From an uncultured Olegusella sp. (GTDB lineage Bacteria; Actinomycetota; Coriobacteriia; Coriobacteriales; Atopobiaceae), in the NCBI RefSeq assembly GCF_947253395.1, contig NZ_CAMXYY010000037.1, forward strand, positions 1 through 15,718: 15,718 bases of DNA, in the 5' to 3' direction. Below are positions 7,103 to 14,536 of the stretch, one piece after another. Numbering within the stretch: position 1 is the stretch's first letter; each line of letters opens with the position of its first letter. Under the pieces are notes generated by a model. The model saw only the letters and a list, made by a program, of their open reading frames with translations, was not told where the DNA came from and made no database searches. A program made the translations under genes and the position numbers.

Positions 7103-7442
7103 CACCATAGCGTAGCTTGTATCGTTCTTATGCTTGAGCATGGCGGGAAAAACGTCATGCTCGTTCATGCGCATTCGTACTCGTGTAGTCATTTTCGACT
7201 TTTTCTTTGTTGGCAATACTATGTCAATCTTCGGAGGAATAGTGCCCCAGCATAACTATGCTGTCGGCCATGTGTGGCTGACACACAAGGATATATCCTG
7301 CTTTAGTCGTCATGGCTACTACGTACATAGGTGAGAGAAGGGCCTGCGCCATCAATCCACTTCCGCAATCGAAATATCAAAAGCCACACATCATTTCAAT
7401 CAGCGCAACTCGCCAACTTGCCGTCCTCGTAAATCCCAACAT
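7103..7442. other. gene-poor stretch downstream of the right operon
   Basis: No convincing gene. A short plus-strand segment reads GKNVMLVHAHSYS (about 7143-7181), faintly like the N-terminus of flavodoxin-fold NAD(P)H oxidoreductases, but it soon ends in a stop. I saw no hairpin with a T-run that would end the right operon after 7443. Confidence 0.35.
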
Positions 7443-8042
7443 TTAGGACTTTTTGTCAAACGGTTTAAATGCAAGACCCTGTATTGTACGGGTTACTTCA
7501 ACGTATCTTGGATGAATCTCATTCTCAAACTGTCGCACAACTGACTCTAGGCTCGGCGTATAGCACATAACTATGGTAGGAACGATGCCCATAGTTTTTT
7601 CTGGATTTCTTTGAGCTGAGTCATAGGTCACAAAGACAAATGTTCCTTTCTCAGGACTTGCTCCCACCACATCTTCAATAATTACTTGTTTAAAAGACAC
7701 TTTTTCATTAACGAATATGTGTAATTGAAATTCACGTGGGGTATGTTGCCCAAGTATAATGTCGCGTCGATGAGGCAGCGACCGCACATCTTCTATTCTG
7801 GCAAGAGCAATCTTTCCGCGGCGCACCATGAGCGCCACGGAAAGATCTTCAAGATGTCGCACGAGAAAATGCATGAGCATATATCCTGCTACCAGCAGAA
7901 CCAAAGCAAAGATTACTCCAGCAAACGTGTAGCCATTTGCAGCATTAACAACTGGGACAAACCCAAAAAAAGTTATACCTGCAATAGCAATAAACACTAT
8001 GCCAGTAATGATATGCGTTCGAATTCTAGCTGTCTCGTACAT
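7443..8042 (-). CDS. two-helix membrane protein of unknown function
   Basis: 199 residues, unrecognised. The N-terminus is basic (RIRTH) and leads into two hydrophobic helices (about 10-33 and 38-62). A positively charged segment follows, then about 130 residues of soluble, beta-rich sequence with no catalytic motif I recognise. Two membrane helices with a cytoplasmic C-terminal domain is the likely topology. GGAG lies four bases before ATG 8042. The gene starts 23 bases after the second SIS gene and appears to be the last member of the right operon, suggesting a connection with the same pathway (sensor, transport accessory or membrane anchor), but nothing in the sequence decides this. Confidence 0.75.
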   Translation of the reverse strand: MYETARIRTHIITGIVFIAIAGITFFGFVPVVNAANGYTFAGVIFALVLLVAGYMLMHFLVRHLEDLSVALMVRRGKIALARIEDVRSLPHRRDIILGQHTPREFQLHIFVNEKVSFKQVIIEDVVGASPEKGTFVFVTYDSAQRNPEKTMGIVPTIVMCYTPSLESVVRQFENEIHPRYVEVTRTIQGLAFKPFDKKS

Positions 8043-8065
8043 ACTTCTCCATCGTAGTCCTGCTA

Positions 8066-9178
8066 TTAGTGATCTATCGGCATTACTTTATCGATAGTTG
8101 GCGTCTTTGATGTAATGTGCTTACGAAACTCCTCGAATACAGGATGCTGCTTCCAGCAGCCTATTTCATCAGTTGCCTTGAAAGCGATGGTTTGGTAAAA
8201 AGGCAAAGCGTAAAGCGGCGTTAAACGTGGCTCACGTATATCAAAAGGTAAGCGTACAGCGCGCGAATCATCTATCCGAGGATTGTTGGTCACCGCAAAA
8301 CAACGATCGGTGACAGCGTTCGTTGCATAAAAAATCTGATAGAGACGATCGCTGCCATTTTCAAAATCATCTATAAAGAAAACCGTGTAATTAGGAGTGA
8401 GTTGTAGATTGGGACCATGAATGTATTCTTCAGCCTCATAAGCAAAACTCGGCACCTTGATTGTCTCGCCCAACTTGAGAGCGCCTTCACAGGCAACACC
8501 ATAGCCCTGAGCAAAGCCACAGTGATATGAAACTGTCATAGAGGTAAGCATTGCGCGATTGCGCTTATAAAAATCCAGTGATGCCTCTTGGACAACCTTA
8601 TGCCGAGAGGGCACCTCAGCCATCTCGTTGCGCACCCTCTGATAGACAGCGCTGTCAATCCTGCCAGACGCATACGCCGCCTCTAGTGCAAAAAGCATCA
8701 GGAACTCAGCCAAGGTCGCAACACCCTTGGTTACATAGCCAATGAGCTCTGAGCCCACGCCATAATCTACAAGTATATCTGCATGGTCTTTAAAATCGCT
8801 CTGCAGGTTGCCTGTAAGACCTATTGAGGTATGACCCAGCTCACGTATTTTATCTAATGCCTTAATAGAGTTAGTAGAACAGCCGCTTTGGGAGATCGTG
8901 AATACAAAGTCGTCATCCCTTAGGAGATTTTTATAAAGCAAAAAAGAGGTTGGAGGTACAATCTGCACATCGACATCCAGATACTTCATCATGAATGGTT
9001 TTGCACACTGCGCAGCGTTAAAACTCGAGCCGCATGCAATAATCCACACATGGTGGTAAGAGCCCGCACGCCATGCATCCACTAAAGATTGCGTGAGGCA
9101 AGTTGATTGCTCTAGATTGAGTGCTAATTGATCTGGCGTCTCTTGTACATAGGTAAGCATTGTTGTAGTGCCACTCAT
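8066..9178 (-). CDS. tandem SIS-domain sugar-phosphate deglycase/isomerase (GlmS-like, GfrF-like)
   Basis: 370 residues comprising two SIS domains, the same arrangement as the isomerase half of glucosamine-6-phosphate synthase but without the glutaminase domain. SIS motifs are CGSSFNAA (49-56) and ISQSGCSTNSI (95-105). The second half carries EGALKLGETIKVPSF (231-245) and EEYIHGPN (250-257), matching the GlmS region with the catalytic glutamate and the HGP loop. Members in PTS operons cleave 6-phosphorylated amino-sugar or glycated amino-acid adducts, as in the Salmonella glucoselysine (gfr) system. AgaS-type isomerase is an alternative. AGAGG precedes ATG 9178 and the gene starts nine bases after the EIIA stop, so the two are co-transcribed and probably coupled. 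The exact substrate is inferred only from context. Confidence 0.85.
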   Translation of the reverse strand: MSGTTTMLTYVQETPDQLALNLEQSTCLTQSLVDAWRAGSYHHVWIIACGSSFNAAQCAKPFMMKYLDVDVQIVPPTSFLLYKNLLRDDDFVFTISQSGCSTNSIKALDKIRELGHTSIGLTGNLQSDFKDHADILVDYGVGSELIGYVTKGVATLAEFLMLFALEAAYASGRIDSAVYQRVRNEMAEVPSRHKVVQEASLDFYKRNRAMLTSMTVSYHCGFAQGYGVACEGALKLGETIKVPSFAYEAEEYIHGPNLQLTPNYTVFFIDDFENGSDRLYQIFYATNAVTDRCFAVTNNPRIDDSRAVRLPFDIREPRLTPLYALPFYQTIAFKATDEIGCWKQHPVFEEFRKHITSKTPTIDKVMPIDH

Positions 9179-9187
9179 AATAACCTC

Positions 9188-9616
9188 TCAAATCCCATCG
9201 ACTTCAGATTCATCTTCAACATCTGTCAGCTTGAATTCCACCAATGATTGATGTCCCGCATCTAATATCGTTTCGACAAAATTATCTGCACATTCACAAT
9301 CCTCACGTTCCAAAACTGCGGCAAGCAATACCGCCACACTGGTACCCGCAATAACATGGACATCATCGCGATTTGCAGCAAGAGTGGCAGCAGTTTTAAA
9401 TGGAGATCCACCAATAATATCCGTGCAGACTATGATGCTTTCACAACCCGACAATCTGTCAAAAGCAGCAATTATTTTTTCAGCAAGACAATCAGTTGAA
9501 TCACCCTCCTCAAAGTCAACGAGTTCAAATGCTTCCTGCTCGCCTACGAGTAGGCGCACCGCAGACCCCAGACCTGTAGCAAAGTGTCCATGCCCCGTTA
9601 TGAGAATTCCTAGCAT
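9188..9616 (-). CDS. PTS system mannose-family EIIA component (PTS 2, AgaF-like)
   Basis: 142-residue EIIA phosphocarrier. The start MLGILITGHGHFATGL places the expected phospho-histidine at H9. The DIIGGSPFKTAATLA block is the second conserved family region. The start and the acidic C-terminal tail ending in DGI resemble E. coli AgaF, the EIIA of the N-acetylgalactosamine system. It is separate from its EIIB-EIIC-EIID partners, which are encoded upstream of the terminator in this block. ATG 9616 directly follows the TAG of the kinase-HAD gene, with a GGGG run just before the stop acting as ribosome-binding site, so translation is probably coupled. Confidence 0.92.
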   Translation of the reverse strand: MLGILITGHGHFATGLGSAVRLLVGEQEAFELVDFEEGDSTDCLAEKIIAAFDRLSGCESIIVCTDIIGGSPFKTAATLAANRDDVHVIAGTSVAVLLAAVLEREDCECADNFVETILDAGHQSLVEFKLTDVEDESEVDGI

Positions 9617-11116
9617 CTAAATCCCCAATCTATCTGTCAGATATTGCTTAATCTGCTTATGGTTATCAAAGGCAAAATTTGCCGCCGTAAGGTCTATGTT
9701 GACGCCGGGTGTCTGTAGCGCTAAAACCTCGGCACCGGCGCGTAGTCCCGCTTCGATCCCGTACTGCGAATCCTCAATGACAACAGTTCGGCTGGGATCC
9801 GCTCCTAACTTATTAATCACATACGTATAAATGGCTGGATTCGGTTTGCTCTCTTCAAAGTGTTCTCCCGATGCAACCACATCAAAGGCATCTTCAAGTC
9901 CAAGCTCACAGATAACTTTTTTTAGATCACGCATGGGGCTTGATGAAGCAATGCCCACTCTAATTCCCTGCTCCTTCAGCCAGCAAATAAGCTTTGCAGC
10001 ATGAGGTATCTGAATATCTGCAAAATTAATTGTGTGGCTTATGAAGTATTCCGCGACGACGCGCTGCGTATGAGGAACATCCATACCAAGATAGGATCCT
10101 ATTATCTTTGCTTGGTGCTCATCTGAAGCCCCGCGAAGCGCAAATACGTCAGAGGCACTCATTTCTTTTCCATATTGCCGAACAAGCTGTTGACAAATTT
10201 CTGCATAGAGCGGCTCTGTATCTACAATGACGCCATCATTGTCAAATATAACGGCATCTGGACGTGAGAAGTCAGTACCGTGCCCGAATGCTCCACGCGC
10301 TTGGCACATTCGTTCAGCATGAGCAGCAGCATCTATAAGAGTTTGGGTACAAGCTTCCTGATTGGGAAGCTTCCCCTTATGTTTCCAGCCACGCTTAACC
10401 AATCCAACGATCAGAGCTGTAATAAAAGCATCACCCGCGCCTAAGGTATCTAAAGGCTGCTTATCCACTTCAATACCAATGGCTCTCAAAGCGCCATCGC
10501 AAAAAAGTATGGGAGCCTTTGGACCGCGAGTCACAAGGACAGGGCAGGTAAGATCTAAGGCAGTATAAAAGCTGGCCGCCTCGTTCACGCTAATACCCTC
10601 ACGGCTAAATTGAGCTAAGTCAATATAAGGAGCCACACGTTTGAGATAATCGGGTGTCCAATATTTTTCTTTCTCCCCAAAGTCAAAAGAAAGAAGATTT
10701 CTACAGTCCGCAAGGCGTGGAAGATCATCTTCGACATGTGCATTACAACTCGTCAGGATTACATCGGCATCGCAAACAACTTCAAGTTGGTTTCCATTGA
10801 GGGCGAAATAGTCCGGCCAATTTTTTCCTAATTCATTACGAAGCCAATGATGACCTGCTCCACAAGGCTCACTGATGCATCGTTTGGTCGTACCACCAGC
10901 AACTATCCGACAAGTAGAAAAATCAACCCGTTCAGCTCGAAGTGCGGCCATAATGGCGCGGCCCCATTTATCATCGGCAATAGAGCCCACATACACACCT
11001 TCGCAGCCCAAACGTGTTGCCGAAACTGCAACGTTTACAGCGTTGCCACCTGGATAACCATAATTCGTTCCGCTCCAGAGGTCGAAAACGTTATCTCCCA
11101 AACCTACAATCTTCAT
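9617..11116 (-). CDS. fused FrlD-like PfkB kinase and HAD-family hydrolase
   Basis: 499-residue bifunctional protein. Residues 1-285 are a PfkB (ribokinase-family) kinase. The start, with GLGDNVFD and PGGNAVNVA (22-30), resembles fructoselysine 6-kinase FrlD, and DTLGAGDAF (223-231) supplies the anion hole and catalytic Asp229. Residues 286-499 are a HAD hydrolase of the beta-phosphoglucomutase/phosphatase subgroup: motif I FDNDGV (nucleophile D292, D294), motif II serines at 391-393, motif III Lys424 in SKPNP, and motif IV IEDS (E448, D449). All key residues of both domains are present. The kinase would phosphorylate a sugar or Amadori compound at C6; the HAD partner would remove or move a phosphate, and the reason for joining them is unclear. 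ATG 11116 overlaps the FrlB-like stop by one base (TGATG). Confidence 0.9.
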   Translation of the reverse strand: MKIVGLGDNVFDLWSGTNYGYPGGNAVNVAVSATRLGCEGVYVGSIADDKWGRAIMAALRAERVDFSTCRIVAGGTTKRCISEPCGAGHHWLRNELGKNWPDYFALNGNQLEVVCDADVILTSCNAHVEDDLPRLADCRNLLSFDFGEKEKYWTPDYLKRVAPYIDLAQFSREGISVNEAASFYTALDLTCPVLVTRGPKAPILFCDGALRAIGIEVDKQPLDTLGAGDAFITALIVGLVKRGWKHKGKLPNQEACTQTLIDAAAHAERMCQARGAFGHGTDFSRPDAVIFDNDGVIVDTEPLYAEICQQLVRQYGKEMSASDVFALRGASDEHQAKIIGSYLGMDVPHTQRVVAEYFISHTINFADIQIPHAAKLICWLKEQGIRVGIASSSPMRDLKKVICELGLEDAFDVVASGEHFEESKPNPAIYTYVINKLGADPSRTVVIEDSQYGIEAGLRAGAEVLALQTPGVNIDLTAANFAFDNHKQIKQYLTDRLGI

Positions 11117-12123
11117 CAGTAGGCCTCTTTACGGTAGTAACGATGCGTGTCCAACGAGTGTTGGCAGGCCACCTCAAGGTTCTTCGAAATTCGTTGAAGA
11201 GCTGCATTTATAAGCACGGGCCCCAGCAGAACACGCCAACGCTCAAGCACAGTTGGAAGCACAAAATCAGCAGCATCAATGATTGTCAATTTGTCTGTAT
11301 GACTTGCGGCAAAACGCGCTACTCGTAAATCGAGCTCACGTGTAGGTCCTTCTCCAATCAGTAATGTGAGAGGCACACTAGGACCAAGCAGTTCAAGAGT
11401 GCCATGGAAAAATTCCGCACTTGTTACTGATTTAGTACGCATCCAAAGACTCTCTTCAAGCACACACATAGCATAGGAGTAGCAAACTGGCCAAAGATCA
11501 TCCGAAGCTACCCAAATATGGTATGGCTCTGCACAATACGCATGTGCATAAGCCCGAGCACGTTCATCAAACTGCTTGCGAACTGCATTAAGGGCTTCGC
11601 CCAGCATTTCGAGAGCCGATGCAAAATTATCGTAATCTTTGAACTCGCCGCGATTAGCAAGAATCTTGCCAACAAAGAAATAAAAGGGGAGTTCAAGCGG
11701 ACGGCCATTACCAAAATGGAAAGCGTAATCAGAAAGACTAGCTAAAGGCGAGGCATCGGGTCCCGTGGACGAAAAAATTTTCGCTCCTCTTTCATGTAAC
11801 CACTGAGCTGCCTTCACTGTCTCTGTTGTGTCACCCGATTTGCTACCCATAAGTACCAAAGTACCAGGCCCCACCATATTGCAACCAGCACTAATTAGAT
11901 CAGCTGCCTGCACGCTACGCACTGGCAACACACTCATACGATCAATCATGAATCCGAAGGGCGCTATGGTCGCCTGTGAGCCACCGACTGAACAGATAAG
12001 TACATTCTGAATGCCGCAAGCACAAGCTTTATCGGCCAACTCTTCAATATAAGTACGCTGAGAGTAGATATGTTTTGCTCTATCCAGAAAATCCTTCTCA
12101 TCAAAATTTACCATCTGAACCAT
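11116..12123 (-). CDS. FrlB-like SIS deglycase (fructosamine-6-phosphate type)
   Basis: 335 residues of the FrlB/FraB family of double-SIS enzymes, which split 6-phosphofructose-amino-acid adducts into glucose 6-phosphate and the amino acid. SIS motifs are CSVGGSQATIAP (44-55) and GSKSGDTTETV (93-103). Glutamates at 222-223 and the EFFHG segment (H239) fit the family's catalytic Glu and His region, and the tail RYYRKEAY resembles the RYY...EY end of FrlB. GlmS-like isomerase or AgaS-type function is less likely. ATG 12123 is used because AAAGGGG lies nine bases upstream. It is the first gene after the terminator/promoter element and is translationally coupled to the FrlD-like kinase, the same gene pair as in frl operons. 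Confidence 0.86.
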   Translation of the reverse strand: MVQMVNFDEKDFLDRAKHIYSQRTYIEELADKACACGIQNVLICSVGGSQATIAPFGFMIDRMSVLPVRSVQAADLISAGCNMVGPGTLVLMGSKSGDTTETVKAAQWLHERGAKIFSSTGPDASPLASLSDYAFHFGNGRPLELPFYFFVGKILANRGEFKDYDNFASALEMLGEALNAVRKQFDERARAYAHAYCAEPYHIWVASDDLWPVCYSYAMCVLEESLWMRTKSVTSAEFFHGTLELLGPSVPLTLLIGEGPTRELDLRVARFAASHTDKLTIIDAADFVLPTVLERWRVLLGPVLINAALQRISKNLEVACQHSLDTHRYYRKEAY

Positions 12124-12165
12124 GCAGTGAAGCCCCTTTCTTATTGCATTATTCAGAAAATGACC

Positions 12166-12213
12166 TGCTTTTATAAAATGAGCGATGAGTCATCGCAAGC
12201 TCATCGCTCATTT
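12166..12213 (-). terminator. hairpin terminator after EIID of PTS 2
   Basis: Perfect 14-bp inverted repeat (12176-12189 and 12200-12213) with a 10-base loop, followed on the minus strand by TTTTATAAAAG. It starts 27 bases beyond the EIID stop. It should end, or partly end, transcription of EIIB-EIIC-EIID before the catabolic genes. Confidence 0.8.
12170..12198 (-). promoter_or_regulatory. candidate promoter embedded in the terminator
   Basis: Minus-strand TTGCGA (12193-12198, four of six to consensus) and TATAAA (12170-12175, five of six) are spaced exactly 17 bases. The -35 box sits in the hairpin loop and the -10 box in the T-rich tail. It would give a leader of about 40 bases to the FrlB-like gene. 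The palindrome filling the spacer could also serve as an operator. Confidence 0.5.
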
Positions 12214-12240
12214 ACAATCAGATACGGGATATAAATCCTT

Positions 12241-13041
12241 CTACATCCATCCAAGCAGTGCCATAAGAATGCCAAAGGCAATAATGCCCAAAATTACCAC
12301 GAGGACGTTGGCGTCTTTACGGAAGAGCCAGTACGTCAGGAAAACAAAGCCTAAGGGCAACATGTTGGGAAGGATCCCATCAAAAACGCTCTGAACTGTT
12401 GTGCCACCGATACCGAAAACAAGGGTGTCGCTAAAGGCCAAACTGACATAAGAAGGGATGAGACCACCCACAACCATCATGCCCAGGATGCCGGCTGCTT
12501 CGGTAAGATACTTTGTGCTCTCGCCAACATTCTCGACAAACTTTTGACCAACGGTATAGCCCAGCTCAGCAAACCACATGCGAGAAATAGCCGCAATAAA
12601 CCAAATTCCCATGTAAAGCAAAGGTCCCAGCACAGAGCCTTCTTGTGCCAAAGAACAACAGATGGCTGCAGAGATCGGCAAAAGAGTGAACCAAAAGATG
12701 GCATCGCCTACACCCGCAAAAGGTCCGAAGAGACCATTGCGGATACCAGCAATAAGATTGCGATCCTCGCGACGTTCTTCCATTGAAATAATGAGGCCCA
12801 TGAGGAAAGCACCCATATGCATTTCAGTGTTCATAAACTGCATGTTATAGGTCATGAACTCACTAAGGTCTTCTTTAGAGTCTCCATAGAGCTTCTGAAA
12901 TGCAGGTAGCATCGACATGGTGAAGCCAGGCGCCTGCATACGCTCAAAAGAGAAACCGTTCTGCATACCAATGGATAGCAGACCCATGCGATGAATATCT
13001 TTCTTACTAAGCTTACGCTCTGTAATCTCATTAGATGCCAT
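12241..13041 (-). CDS. PTS system mannose-family EIID component (PTS 2)
   Basis: 266-residue membrane subunit, standard EIID length. Signature blocks are SFERMQAPGF (31-40), SMEERRE and GLFGPFAGVGDAIFW (103-117), followed by hydrophobic C-terminal helices. With EIIC it forms the membrane channel that passes the sugar to EIIB for phosphorylation. ATG 13041 overlaps the EIIC stop by 11 bases and is preceded by GGTGAG; the longer frame to 13158 lies entirely inside EIIC and is disregarded. The terminator hairpin follows 27 bases after the stop. Confidence 0.94.
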   Translation of the reverse strand: MASNEITERKLSKKDIHRMGLLSIGMQNGFSFERMQAPGFTMSMLPAFQKLYGDSKEDLSEFMTYNMQFMNTEMHMGAFLMGLIISMEERREDRNLIAGIRNGLFGPFAGVGDAIFWFTLLPISAAICCSLAQEGSVLGPLLYMGIWFIAAISRMWFAELGYTVGQKFVENVGESTKYLTEAAGILGMMVVGGLIPSYVSLAFSDTLVFGIGGTTVQSVFDGILPNMLPLGFVFLTYWLFRKDANVLVVILGIIAFGILMALLGWM

Positions 13042-13825
13042 CAATCTCACCGCCCTCATCTGCTGCTCCAATGGAAACTTTTGCCTCATCAAGATTCTTT
13101 TGATGCGAATAATTGATGTAAGCAAGGGCGGCAGCGGTAATAGCAACTGGTAAAACATTGGGTAACTGGAGGAATGTTGCCATCACAAAGCCCAAGAACA
13201 GATAAGCCAAGTTTTCTTTCTTGAGCATAACCATAAGCAACATACCAAGACCAACGGCAGGAAGTAGGCCTCCTGCAATCTCAAATCCATGAACCAGCCA
13301 AGTGGGAAAACCATTAACAAAAGATTGGATTGGGCCTTGTAGTGCAAAAGAACAAAGGAAGGCGACGAGGGCCACTCCAGCAGCCTTGAGGATGAGTGCA
13401 AACCACACCAAGTTGAAGAGTCCCTTGGCATCTGCCTTGGCAGCATACTCATCGCACTTATGAGCAATTACTACATAGCCAGTATTAAAACCAATACCAA
13501 CCCACTGAGCTAGAAGGGCAAACGGGAGCGACAAGCCAACTGCAGCCTCTGGACTTTGGCCCGTAGTATGAGCAAGTACCACCGTCATAATGCCCGCCAT
13601 CAGAGGATCGGGCGGAACCGTTCCACCAACCGTCAACAAACCGAGGTAGGACAATTCGGTAACTGCACCACACTTAATGCCAAGCGTGACGTCACCAAGT
13701 ACAAGACCAGTCAGGAAGCCTACAACCATGGGGCGGAACCAATAGAAGGCCTCAAAGGTCTGATCCATTGCACAGATAAATGCAACAAGCAGAATCAACA
13801 GGCCTTGCAATAAGGTAATTTCCAT
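13031..13825 (-). CDS. PTS system mannose-family EIIC component (PTS 2)
   Basis: 264-residue polytopic membrane protein of the ManY/AgaW family. It carries the conserved GLVLGDVTLGIKCGAVTELS segment and a glycine-rich VGGTVPPDP loop. A hydrophilic tail rich in acidic residues (GAADEGGEIDGI) ends the protein. ATG 13825 has AAAGGA at about six bases; upstream in-frame codons to 13858 lack such a site. It follows EIIB after a 76-base gap containing an inverted repeat and overlaps EIID. Unlike PTS 1, EIIC and EIID are separate here. Confidence 0.94.
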   Translation of the reverse strand: MEITLLQGLLILLVAFICAMDQTFEAFYWFRPMVVGFLTGLVLGDVTLGIKCGAVTELSYLGLLTVGGTVPPDPLMAGIMTVVLAHTTGQSPEAAVGLSLPFALLAQWVGIGFNTGYVVIAHKCDEYAAKADAKGLFNLVWFALILKAAGVALVAFLCSFALQGPIQSFVNGFPTWLVHGFEIAGGLLPAVGLGMLLMVMLKKENLAYLFLGFVMATFLQLPNVLPVAITAAALAYINYSHQKNLDEAKVSIGAADEGGEIDGI

Positions 13826-13861
13826 TCTTTTTCCTTTACCTATTTGCGTGCGGACCATACC

Positions 13862-13886
13862 AACAGGGGTAGAAGCTATCCCTGTT
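13862..13886 (-). other. intercistronic hairpin between EIIB and EIIC of PTS 2
   Basis: Perfect 7-bp arms AACAGGG (13862-13868) and CCCTGTT (13880-13886), with an additional inner TAG/CTA pairing across one mismatch. There is no T-run after it, so it is not a normal terminator. It may adjust the EIIB to EIIC ratio through mRNA stability. Confidence 0.5.
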
Positions 13887-13901
13887 AATGCCTCCTTCCT
13901 G

Positions 13902-14375
13902 TTAGATTTCGTATCTTCTTGAGTTGGGAAGTATTTGGATATATAGCTTTACTCCCTTGGCTTTCATTGCCTCAAAATCAGCGATATCATCGTCGCCTGC
14001 ATAGACATGGGCTGCATAGTATTTCTTTTTGCCTGGCTGCTCGTGCATATTACCAACATTTACCTCATGTATAGGCACTCCACCATCAATGAGGGTGCGT
14101 ATATCTTGGGGAGTTTTGACAACAAGAAAGATACGCTGTTTCGGGCTAGCTTTTGCAATAACATCAATGGTCTTTTGAAGCGTGAAAAAGCGAATGCCAA
14201 CTCCCGAAGAGTCTGCAGTCATTTTCATTAACGATTTCTGCATAGGATCATTTGCGGCAACATCATCTGCTACGACAATAAGATTGGCACCAGAAGCGCC
14301 TACCCAAGAATTGCCGACCTGCCCATGCACCAAACGATTATCAATGCGTGCCAAAACAATATTAGGTTCAGCCAT
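13902..14375 (-). CDS. PTS system mannose/sorbose-family EIIB component (PTS 2)
   Basis: 157-residue EIIB of the mannose/sorbose/N-acetylgalactosamine type. LARIDNRLVHGQVGNSW supplies phospho-His17. The VNVGNMHEQPGKK stretch is the conserved GN(M/L)H region typical of AgaB/AgaV-like EIIB proteins. It carries phosphate from EIIA to the sugar. Start ATG 14375 follows GAGGTAAAAAG, a good ribosome-binding site. It is the first gene of the PTS 2 operon, about 230 bases from the GntR stop, with a highly structured leader in between. The sequence differs clearly from the PTS 1 EIIB, so the two PTSs probably have different substrates. Confidence 0.94.
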   Translation of the reverse strand: MAEPNIVLARIDNRLVHGQVGNSWVGASGANLIVVADDVAANDPMQKSLMKMTADSSGVGIRFFTLQKTIDVIAKASPKQRIFLVVKTPQDIRTLIDGGVPIHEVNVGNMHEQPGKKKYYAAHVYAGDDDIADFEAMKAKGVKLYIQILPNSRRYEI

Positions 14376-14400
14376 CTTTTTACCTCTACTTTCTCGGACC

Positions 14401-14520
14401 CTATAGTTGCGGCGTACGCTGGGGCAGCGCCCGTATCTTTTGGCTCATGTGCAATGTATCGGCCGCCCCAGGCGACAGCATTGCACACGAGCCTCTAGAC
14501 AATCGCTAGAGTACAGCTGT
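14401..14520 (-). promoter_or_regulatory. structured leader upstream of PTS 2
   Basis: A 15-bp inverted repeat with one mismatch (14442-14456 and 14479-14493) surrounds a GC-rich loop. The loop bases 14465-14471 are exactly complementary to 14419-14425, so an RNA pseudoknot is possible. Adjacent palindromes CTCTAG/CTAGAG (14493-14511) and ACAGCTGT (14513-14520) extend the structure. A 26-codon open frame (14481-14401) lies within it. No known riboswitch class is recognised. Weak promoter candidates exist upstream (for example TTGTTA at 14549-14554 with CATAAA at 14527-14532). Confidence 0.5.
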
Positions 14521-14536
14521 GGTGCTTTTATGTTGT

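Noticed and set aside
7134..7334. 66-codon plus-strand frame
   Set aside because: Composition is not convincing and a different frame in the same place looks faintly like an oxidoreductase start; neither can be supported.
13887..13901. Perfect AAGGAGG ribosome-binding-like sequence right after the EIIB stop (PTS 2)
   Set aside because: No ATG, GTG or TTG follows at a usable distance; only an ATT-started 17-codon frame, too weak to call.
8066..14375. Interpretation of the right operon as an N-acetylgalactosamine (aga) system
   Set aside because: EIIA and EIIB are Aga-like, but no deacetylase or tagatose-bisphosphate aldolase is present, and the FrlB-like/FrlD-like pair fits Amadori catabolism better.
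14300..14488. Minus-strand open frame of 62 codons from a GTG, overlapping the EIIB start
   Set aside because: It overlaps EIIB in another frame, has only a poorly spaced GAGG, and coincides with the palindromic leader, so its residues probably just reflect the structured sequence.
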